A stretch of 13,340 bases of DNA, taken from positions 1 to 13,340 of the forward strand of contig JAPHSC010000158.1 of NCBI GenBank assembly GCA_026193125.1. Reading direction: 5' to 3'. Each line of letters opens with the position of its first letter. Positions within the stretch are counted from its first letter, which is position 1. The notes under the pieces are model-generated. The model made no database searches. It worked only from the letters and a program-made list of their open reading frames with translations, and was not told the DNA's origin. Positions 6,826 to 13,340 of the stretch are shown piece after piece. Origin of the DNA: Gammaproteobacteria bacterium (GTDB lineage: Bacteria; Pseudomonadota; Gammaproteobacteria; Steroidobacterales; BM003). Position numbers and translations under genes: made by a program.

Positions 6826-7562
6826 ATTTCAAACGACTGCTCATACTGGGTATTGCAGGCTTTTTCATTGGTCTTGTCGCCAATGCGCCGGCACGCCTGA
6901 TTACTTATTTTTTGCCCGCAAACGTCTCACTGGAGGGCGTGGCCGGCACCGTATGGAATGGGTCTGCCAGGCAGTTGGTGGTCAATAAGATCGCAGCCGG
7001 CAAACTTGGCTGGCACGTCATTCCCTCGAGTCTGTTACGTGCTCGCCTGGAGCTGGGGCTTGATGCCCAGCTACCCGATGGCGCCCTGAGCGGAAGGGCC
7101 GCCATCGGGTTTGGCGGATTTGCCCAGATAAATGACGTCAAAGGCAGCCTGCCGCTGGCCTACCTGGCCAGGGACTTCCCTGCCGGTATGCTGGGTGGCA
7201 GGGTGAGTCTGATAATCGAGCAGGCAGAATTGCAGGATGGCTGGCCGACGCGCATCAAGGGCGTGGTCGCACTGGGCAACCTTGTTCAGAACATTCCCAA
7301 ACCGATGGCGCTGGGAACATACAGCGCGAGCTTTGACGGCAGCAGGGCAGATGACGGCGCCATCAAGGGCCTGATAAGCACGCGCTCGGGCCCCCTGCAA
7401 GTAGACGGTGAACTGATACTGGCTGGCAATCGCAGCTATATTCTCGAGTCCGCGGTGGGGGCGACGTCCGACACCCCGGAGGACCTTAAATCCATGCTGC
7501 CAATGGTCGGTGAGCAGTTGCCGGATGGACGCTATCGCCTGCATCATAGCGGCGCGTTATAG
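6822..7562 (+). CDS. gspN: type II secretion protein GspN
   Basis: The 246-residue product starts with a basic residue and a hydrophobic segment (about 5-24) that acts as signal anchor, followed by a periplasmic domain. The family signature is clear near the start: LPANVSLEGVAGTVWNGSA (about 31-49), then GKLGWHVIPSSLL. GspN is found in a subset of type II systems and is dispensable in some; its exact role in the envelope is not settled. The GTG start (6822-6824) overlaps the gspM stop, and no ATG competes. A weak G-rich stretch precedes it. It is the last gene of the operon; its stop lies 12 bases from the stop of the convergent helicase gene. Confidence 0.93.
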   Translation: MNFKRLLILGIAGFFIGLVANAPARLITYFLPANVSLEGVAGTVWNGSARQLVVNKIAAGKLGWHVIPSSLLRARLELGLDAQLPDGALSGRAAIGFGGFAQINDVKGSLPLAYLARDFPAGMLGGRVSLIIEQAELQDGWPTRIKGVVALGNLVQNIPKPMALGTYSASFDGSRADDGAIKGLISTRSGPLQVDGELILAGNRSYILESAVGATSDTPEDLKSMLPMVGEQLPDGRYRLHHSGAL

Positions 7563-7574
7563 ATCAGATTTCGA
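7563..7574. other. 12-base gap between convergent operons
   Basis: The plus-strand gsp operon and the minus-strand nuclease operon end tail to tail with only 12 bases between stop codons. No stem-loop with a T-run fits here. Each transcript probably runs into the other gene's 3' end, or stops by a Rho-dependent or intragenic signal (inference). Confidence 0.6.
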
Positions 7575-10500
7575 CTAAAGTTCGCACCAGGCGCTCATCA
7601 AGGGGAAATACAACGCTGCCCTGACCGGCAAATCAGGTCGCCAATGACCGACCAGCCGCATATAGCGTTCCAGCTGCCCTGCATAACGTTGCTTTTCACT
7701 GTCCAGAAATGCCTGCAATCCTGAGCCTTCGTGGCGGCTGCTCTTGTAATCCACGATCCACAAAGTGCCGTCGGCGGCGATAAACACCCGGTCCATGATC
7801 ACATTTACCGTCGCGCCATTGCTGACCCCGGTCAAGGCGAGCTCGGTCCATGATTCCTTGTGATCACCGAATAGAACCCAACGCCCCTTACTGTCATTCA
7901 AGGTTCCGAGTATGGCATCCACCGCCCTGGCGCCCGCAACGGACAAGCGGTCTCCGGGCATACCCAGGGACCTCAGTGCCACGTGGATAGCAGGCATATC
8001 CTCGCGCACCCTCTGCGCAGTCCAGGCGCCTTCGCCATCCTGCGCCATGCGTTGCAACCACCGATGTACCACGGTGCCAGTCAGGCGGATAGACTCAGAT
8101 GCCCAGTCATATTCCACTCGTGGCTCCTCAGCACGCGTCGCGGTATCAGAATCGGGCAACAGATAATCAGGCTGACTTGGTTCAGGTGCTTCCCATTCGC
8201 TCACCAGGCGCAGCAATGGCTTGTCTTGCAGGCTGGGCTCGGCGCCTTTCTCGAACGCCTCCAGACCCTCAAATCTTGGCCGGGCATAAGCCCAAAGCAG
8301 CCCCAACAAACTGCCCGAATCCGCTTTCACACTGCCGTCGTTATATTCCCTGGCATGGCCCAGCAAATGCAGCTGTTCCCTGGCGCGGGTGGTCGCCACA
8401 TACAGCAACCTGCGCAGTTCCTGCTGGTCGCGCTGGCGCTCCATTCTACCGAGATAGGCGTGTAGAGGATCCTGATCGTCGCCTTTTGGAGCGAGCGGGG
8501 CCAGCAACAAATCATTTCTTTCCCCATGACGAATCACCTCTTGCCAACGCAGCAGGGCCGATTCGGTATTGGCGCCAATTCGGCCAAGGCCCGGCAAAAT
8601 CACAGTATGAAACTCCAAGCCCTTGGCCTTGTGAATAGTCATGACTTGCACACGGCAATCTGCCGCGGACAGTCCGGCGGCCCTCTGCTCCATGAGCAAA
8701 CGATCCAGGATCTGCAGATCATCCAGGTCACCCCCCTGCTCCGCTTGTCCCAAGATCGACAAGAATGACTCGGCGTCCTCCAAATCCCCCGGACCGGTCG
8801 CCGCAGCCGGCCCACCGAGGGCCAGCCACGCACCGTGTACCGACTGCATGAGGGTTCGCCTGCCGCGCTGGTTCATGGTCGTGTTCAGGACCTGGGCACA
8901 GCGATCGAGTCGCCGCAGACCATCCTCGGACAGACCAGGGAACTCCCCTTCGGCCAGTACCCTGGCGATGCTTTGCTTGCCCGAAAACTCGGCCAGGCAT
9001 AACAGATCCGCCTCGTGTAAACCGCAATACGGCGCGTGCAGCACGCTCAGCCACGCGGTGCGATCATGCGGATGCAGCAAGGCCCGGGTCAAGGCCAAGA
9101 GGTCCAGCACCACGGGACGATCTGCCAGACTCTCGATGTCCACGGCACGGTAATTTATCCGGGCCTGTCTGAACGCCTCCGTGATGGCCCTCAAGTGGGG
9201 GCGTGCTCTGACCAGCACGGCGATTTGTCCATCGGCGCTCCGGGATAAGGCCTGCCGGGTCAGGGTCACGACACAGGCGGCCTCGGCGTTATCATTTCTG
9301 CCGAGAAATCCATGTAGTTCGACCGCCGGCGTTATGCCCTGGTTCCGGGTTGCCTGGCAGGGGCTGTAGCAAATAGCCTCCATGCTCTGGTCTTCCTCGG
9401 GTGGAAACACCTCAGGAAACACCTGGTTTACCCAGTCCACAATGCCCGGGCGACTGCGGAAATTCGCTTCCAGGGTCAGCGGCCGTAGCCGCAACTCTCC
9501 AATGCCTCGAGCCCTGGCATCCAGGTAGTAGCCCACCTTGGCTTCACGGAAGCGATAAATCGCCTGCATGGGATCCCCCACGCAAAACAGGGTGCGTCCG
9601 TCCCCCGGCGTCCAGCCAGCCACCAGTTGCCGTAATAACTGGTACTGGCCGTTGGAAGTATCTTGGAATTCGTCTACCAGGATGTGCTGCAGGCGATGAT
9701 CAAGATACAGCGCCAGATCCGTGGGTGCCTGCTCCGAGCCCAGGGAGCGCACCGCCGCCATGGCCACCGCCACATAATCGGTCTGGTCGCGCTCACCAAA
9801 CAGCACATTCAGCTCTACCGCCGCCAGTTGCAGCACGACCATCAGGGACTCCAGCACCCTCCACTGGCCATCTGTATAGTGTGATGGTGGCAATTTCCGC
9901 ACCGAATCCAACGCCGACTCCACCCCCTCTGTCTCCCGCAACTGATCCAGCAGGGCTGTCATCCTGCGCTTGAGGTCCTTCTCTGCCGGCGGGAATCCCA
10001 TACTGACGTTGACGGATTTTCGAACGGCCCCGCCAAGGGTTAACAGCATATCCGCTAGTGCCTTCCAGACATCCACCTCGCTGGCCCGCGGCAGCGGGGG
10101 GGTTGCCAGGGTGGCGACCCGGTGGACGCTCGCAGCAGTTTCCGGCGCAAACTCTGCCGCCAGCGCAGCTACCGAAACCAGTTCCTGCAGCACACCTGGC
10201 GGCATCGCCCGGGCCACACCCTGGAGGCTTTCATCAATCACACGGGTAATCGAGCTCTCCAGGAACTCGCGATGAATACCCACGATATCGTCATTGAGAT
10301 AGCGCAACCAATGGTCGCGGCGCGCCAGCATGTTCGACAACAGCGCCACCACCCGTGGCAGATTGTTGTCCAGATGTGACACCAATATTTCAATGCTTCT
10401 ACCGCCCAGGTGCTTTGATCCGAGGCTTTCAAGCACCCTTTCTGCCGCCAGGTCATACAACTCTTTCGGCCGCTCGCTGATCCCGGCGGATGCCGTAAAA

Positions 10501-10919
10501 CCCGCAGGCATGGAAATGCGCCTGGCCAGCACCGAATTGAACGAGTCGATCGTCATGATCGTCATCCGCCCCGGCCGACTTTGCAGGTCCCATCCCTGGC
10601 TCGCATCCCGCTCCAGCACATTCCTGGCCAATGACCAGGTCAGCTTTCTGTGGGGCTGCTCGGGAGCCTGGTGCTGGGCCATGACCAGGCTTTGCAGGAC
10701 CCGGTCCCGCATTTCACCCGCCGCCTTGCGTGTAAAGGTAATCGCCAACACTTGCTCGGGTGATTCAACCAGGGCCAGCAACTTGAGGTAACGCTGGATG
10801 AGCAGCTCGGTCTTACCCGAACCTGCCGGTGCCTGGACGATAAAGGAGTCAATGGTATCCAGTGCTTGCTCGCGCGCATCGGCATCAAGCGGGAGCGGGT
10901 TTTGCTGACTATTGGTCAT
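7575..10919 (-). CDS. AddA/RecB-type UvrD-family helicase with C-terminal PD-(D/E)XK nuclease
   Basis: The 1114-residue cytoplasmic protein joins a superfamily 1 helicase to a RecB-type nuclease. Helicase motifs appear in order: Walker A APAGSGKT (30-37), Ia TFTRKAAGEM (61-70), II VDEFQDTS (415-422), III GDPMQAIYRFR (449-459), IV NFRSRPG (486-492), V TIHKAKGLEF (761-770), VI LLYVATTRAREQL (838-850). The nuclease part shows GTVVHRWL with His952, Asp1043 in IMDR, IVDYKSS with Asp1057 and Lys1059, and a final QLERY, so both activities look intact. Family knowledge: AddA unwinds and cuts DNA ends for recombinational repair together with AddB. The upstream gene, overlapping by 11 bases, encodes an AddB-like protein, which favours AddA over RecB or UvrD. 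The start is ATG at 10917-10919; the ribosome binding site is weak, so coupling is likely. I withhold a symbol because annotation of this group varies. Confidence 0.93.
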   Translation of the reverse strand: MTNSQQNPLPLDADAREQALDTIDSFIVQAPAGSGKTELLIQRYLKLLALVESPEQVLAITFTRKAAGEMRDRVLQSLVMAQHQAPEQPHRKLTWSLARNVLERDASQGWDLQSRPGRMTIMTIDSFNSVLARRISMPAGFTASAGISERPKELYDLAAERVLESLGSKHLGGRSIEILVSHLDNNLPRVVALLSNMLARRDHWLRYLNDDIVGIHREFLESSITRVIDESLQGVARAMPPGVLQELVSVAALAAEFAPETAASVHRVATLATPPLPRASEVDVWKALADMLLTLGGAVRKSVNVSMGFPPAEKDLKRRMTALLDQLRETEGVESALDSVRKLPPSHYTDGQWRVLESLMVVLQLAAVELNVLFGERDQTDYVAVAMAAVRSLGSEQAPTDLALYLDHRLQHILVDEFQDTSNGQYQLLRQLVAGWTPGDGRTLFCVGDPMQAIYRFREAKVGYYLDARARGIGELRLRPLTLEANFRSRPGIVDWVNQVFPEVFPPEEDQSMEAICYSPCQATRNQGITPAVELHGFLGRNDNAEAACVVTLTRQALSRSADGQIAVLVRARPHLRAITEAFRQARINYRAVDIESLADRPVVLDLLALTRALLHPHDRTAWLSVLHAPYCGLHEADLLCLAEFSGKQSIARVLAEGEFPGLSEDGLRRLDRCAQVLNTTMNQRGRRTLMQSVHGAWLALGGPAAATGPGDLEDAESFLSILGQAEQGGDLDDLQILDRLLMEQRAAGLSAADCRVQVMTIHKAKGLEFHTVILPGLGRIGANTESALLRWQEVIRHGERNDLLLAPLAPKGDDQDPLHAYLGRMERQRDQQELRRLLYVATTRAREQLHLLGHAREYNDGSVKADSGSLLGLLWAYARPRFEGLEAFEKGAEPSLQDKPLLRLVSEWEAPEPSQPDYLLPDSDTATRAEEPRVEYDWASESIRLTGTVVHRWLQRMAQDGEGAWTAQRVREDMPAIHVALRSLGMPGDRLSVAGARAVDAILGTLNDSKGRWVLFGDHKESWTELALTGVSNGATVNVIMDRVFIAADGTLWIVDYKSSRHEGSGLQAFLDSEKQRYAGQLERYMRLVGHWRPDLPVRAALYFPLMSAWCEL

Positions 10920-13340
10920 CAGAAACCGCCCGGCCTCTTTCAGTCACCCGGCACAGGGTGCCCAGGTGACAGTACTCACAAACCTTACCTTTGTCGGCCG
11001 GGTCGACCTGGATCTCGCCCTGCCTGAACTCCTCTGCCAGCCGCACAAACCGAGCTCGCCACGCGTACAAAAGCTCATCCCAGGTCTGGAAACCCGTGCT
11101 TTTGGCCCAGTCCAGGCGTCGGCATTGGCTCTTGTCGTTCTGCATCATGTCATCGTCAGCCAGGATGCCTGCGAACATCACATTGCCGGCGCCAAGGCTA
11201 ACGAAAAGGGCACCAAAACCCTGCCCAGCGCGGGCAATCAGATAAATTGGCAGTTGCACCGAAGTGGGTCGGTCACGCAACCAGTCAGCTGGATTGGCCT
11301 GACCCGTCTTATAATCCAGAACCATCTGGCGACCGTCCGGAAGTACATCCACCCTGTCTGGCCGAATACTCAACAGCAACCCGCCGAGCTCTTCAACCGT
11401 ACCCTGCTCACGCTCTTCAACTGTGAAGGGCGGTCGACCCCGCTCGAGTTCCATTAAAGTCGCAACCAGCTTGGACACCCGCTCGCGCTCCATGTCCACC
11501 AGCCGCCCCCGCCCTTGACCTGAAGCGTTTACCGATACCCCCACAAAGGCCTTCTCTACCTCTTCTTCCACCAAGCTATGCAATGCCTCCAGCTCAAGCG
11601 AACAGAGCCGCTGGTGAGACCTGAGACGATCCCAGATACCATGCATGGCACGGTGGATGCGTTTTCCCCGCTCTCGAGCCTCGATACCCGGACCAGGTGA
11701 TTCCAGCGCCTCCGCCTTGAGCCGGTGCTGGGCGAAAGCACGAAACGGACAGTTCGACTGGTGCTCCAGGATCTGGGTACCCCCGGATACCTGTAAACCG
11801 GCAGGTATGACTGGCAAGGCCACCAGCGGGCGGGGTTCTGCGTCACCGCTGCGTTGCAACGTCTGGCAATAATATTCGTGTTCTGCAAGTTTCGGGGAGC
11901 CAGTAGCCAAGCTGCGAATTAGCGCGCTAGGCCGCAGTGGACGCTCATCCTGGCTGGCCGCCCAACTGAACACACACTCGGCCGCCAATCCTCCCAGACG
12001 GTCAAACGTTGCCACCGCGGCCTCATACTGCACATCCGGACTCGAGCCGGGCACCCTCGCCGCGACCTGGGCCGCAATCGGAAGAAAAGGTGATGGATAA
12101 CTGTGATGCGGCCACGCTTCGTCATGCCAGCCCAGCATCCACGCACCATCGAAATGCAGACCCTGGGCCTCTCGCGGGTCCATGATCTGCACCGGCAGAT
12201 CTTTGGCTTCCGCCTGGAACACCTTGTCGCGGGCAAGCTTTTTTAACCTGGCCAGCGCCAATTTTATATCCAGCTGCCCGATAACCTGATCCAATCGGGA
12301 ATAATCTCCAAGCAGGTTTTTCCAGGCGTCCAGTACCTGGTATTCCTCGCTGTTCAATGATCGGAACCCTGGCCACGCGGCCTGGCCAAGCCAGCGGTCA
12401 AATCGCTCAGCCCAGACGCTCGGGAACGCCGGGGCACGCTCCGTCTCTGTCAATGCAGACAGCGGGGCCAGGGTGCTTTCGATACCGGGGTCTGGTTCCT
12501 TGCTCTCGCGGTTGCGCAAAAGCGCGCTGGCAAGCTCCACGTTACGCCAGCCCCTGGAGCGCAAATTGGCCTCCAAAGCGGCTCTGTTCCAGACCGCCTC
12601 AGAATCTGGCGCCAGGTACTGTCCCCTTAACACTCGGCTTACATTACCCAGGCTGGTGTCTCCGCCGACCCAGTCCAGCAACGCCAGGGCCTGACTTATC
12701 ATGGGCTGCTCCGCCAGCGAGTGTCCTATGGAAATATGAAACGGCAGGGCGTTTCCGTCCGCCCCGGGCAACAAGGATTTCGGGGCCAATATTTCCGTAA
12801 ACGTTCTCGCCACCCGGTCACGACTGTCAGCCAGGTCGGGGACAATGACCGCCAGACGCTGCTCCGATGCCGACAGCAAGCGTTGCTTGACCCAGCGCGC
12901 AGCTTGCTCAAGCTCCTCCTCAGGACTTGCCGCCTGGACTTTGACAGCCCGACCGCGGGGCTGCTCCGGGCGTATCAGCTTAACCTTCCAACCGGCCGAG
13001 GTCATGGCCTCCAGCAATCGTTTGTGAGCCGGGCAAATGTCCTCGGTGCACACTAGGTTGACCGGTTCAGGCCTTAGTCGGCCGGCATCAAGATACCTCT
13101 CAATTACTTTGGGCAGGTGGGACGGATCAACCCATCCCCTCTCAGTCAGCTTGCTTGCATAGCGCCTGGCCCAGGCTGCAAACGCTCCGACGTTATCATT
13201 CAGAGCAAGCTCGGGATGAGGAATGTCGATCAAATACTCTGCGGATGTGCGGTATGCCTGCATTACTTCCACAACCATGGAAGAGGCAGGTACATGGTCC
13301 GCCAGCAGTGCGGATTCCTCCAGGACATCTTCCCAGACCA
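10909..13340 (-). CDS. AddB-like PD-(D/E)XK nuclease family DNA repair protein, 5' end outside window
   Basis: This is the probable partner of the downstream helicase-nuclease. At least 809 residues are visible. The frame stays open to the right edge, with WEDVLEESALLADHVPASS before the Met at 13278, so that Met is probably internal. Numbered from it, AVIVPDL is at 143-149, FDGAWMLGWHDEAWP at 376-390, IHRAM with His542 opens the nuclease domain, IRPDRVD is at 638-644, LDYKTG with Asp655 and Lys657 is at 654-659, and QLPIY at 675-679. Cys510 (in NCPFRAF) with Cys767, Cys770 and Cys776 (CxxCx5C) matches the iron-sulfur staple of AddB-type nucleases. It resembles the gammaproteobacterial 'probable DNA repair protein' family next to AddA-like genes. 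No Walker A is seen in the visible part, but the N-terminus is missing. The role in break resection is inferred from family and operon. Confidence 0.88.
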   Translation of the reverse strand, partial: VWEDVLEESALLADHVPASSMVVEVMQAYRTSAEYLIDIPHPELALNDNVGAFAAWARRYASKLTERGWVDPSHLPKVIERYLDAGRLRPEPVNLVCTEDICPAHKRLLEAMTSAGWKVKLIRPEQPRGRAVKVQAASPEEELEQAARWVKQRLLSASEQRLAVIVPDLADSRDRVARTFTEILAPKSLLPGADGNALPFHISIGHSLAEQPMISQALALLDWVGGDTSLGNVSRVLRGQYLAPDSEAVWNRAALEANLRSRGWRNVELASALLRNRESKEPDPGIESTLAPLSALTETERAPAFPSVWAERFDRWLGQAAWPGFRSLNSEEYQVLDAWKNLLGDYSRLDQVIGQLDIKLALARLKKLARDKVFQAEAKDLPVQIMDPREAQGLHFDGAWMLGWHDEAWPHHSYPSPFLPIAAQVAARVPGSSPDVQYEAAVATFDRLGGLAAECVFSWAASQDERPLRPSALIRSLATGSPKLAEHEYYCQTLQRSGDAEPRPLVALPVIPAGLQVSGGTQILEHQSNCPFRAFAQHRLKAEALESPGPGIEARERGKRIHRAMHGIWDRLRSHQRLCSLELEALHSLVEEEVEKAFVGVSVNASGQGRGRLVDMERERVSKLVATLMELERGRPPFTVEEREQGTVEELGGLLLSIRPDRVDVLPDGRQMVLDYKTGQANPADWLRDRPTSVQLPIYLIARAGQGFGALFVSLGAGNVMFAGILADDDMMQNDKSQCRRLDWAKSTGFQTWDELLYAWRARFVRLAEEFRQGEIQVDPADKGKVCEYCHLGTLCRVTERGRAVSDDQ

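Noticed and set aside
7530..7551. Inverted repeat CGCTAT/ATAGCG with a 10-base loop at the end of gspN
   Set aside because: The stem is only 6 pairs, lies inside the coding region and is not followed by a T-run, so it is a poor terminator and may be chance.
10912..11457. Open frame of 181 codons on the plus strand opposite the AddB-like gene
   Set aside because: No recognisable protein features, and the opposite strand encodes conserved nuclease and cysteine motifs. The same reasoning excludes other antisense frames over 736-1197, 3071-3631 and 8099-8638.
1..13340. GlyGly-CTERM substrate for the rhombosortase inside the window
   Set aside because: No encoded protein ends in a Gly-rich motif followed by a hydrophobic helix and an Arg cluster; substrates must be elsewhere.
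1..13340. tRNA, rRNA, CRISPR array, insertion sequence or phage signs
   Set aside because: No regularly spaced repeats, transposase or integrase motifs, or RNA-gene signatures were seen; gene content is ordinary chromosomal.

Overview
The window looks like chromosomal DNA from a marine-type gammaproteobacterium. The evidence is moderate GC content, tightly packed genes, a type II secretion pseudopilin operon, a rhombosortase and an AddA-like/AddB-like helicase-nuclease pair of the sort found in gammaproteobacteria without a standard annotation of that pair. The genus cannot be fixed from the sequence alone. No RNA gene, mobile element, CRISPR array or long repeat was seen, and gene density is near complete.

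Layout. On the minus strand, positions 1-1316 hold fabG (cut by the left edge) and fabD, two fatty-acid synthesis genes overlapping by 14 bases. Upstream of fabD, after 79 bases, lies rrtA (1396-1998, minus), a rhomboid-family protease of the rhombosortase type. A 105-base divergent intergenic region (1999-2103) separates rrtA from a plus-strand type II secretion operon: gspG, gspH, gspI, gspJ, gspK, gspL, gspM, gspN (2104-7562). Most of these cistrons overlap or nearly touch. After only 12 bases the operon meets a convergent minus-strand operon (7575-13340). This encodes an AddA/RecB-type helicase-nuclease and, upstream and overlapping it by 11 bases, an AddB-like PD-(D/E)XK protein with four probable iron-sulfur cysteines, whose 5' end lies beyond the right edge.

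How the genes work together. GspG-K build the pseudopilus, and GspL, GspM and GspN belong to the inner-membrane platform of the type II secretion system. The outer-membrane secretin, the ATPase and the platform protein GspF (and GspC) are not in this operon and must be encoded elsewhere if the system works. Rhombosortases are thought to cleave the C-terminal GlyGly-CTERM anchor of proteins exported by type II secretion. The divergent rrtA/gspG arrangement therefore puts a substrate-processing protease beside the export machine and is the most interesting association here. No GlyGly-CTERM substrate is encoded in the window. The two nuclease subunits probably form a heterodimer that resects DNA double-strand breaks, replacing or complementing RecBCD. 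I found no clear evidence of an entirely new system; the interest lies in gene context.
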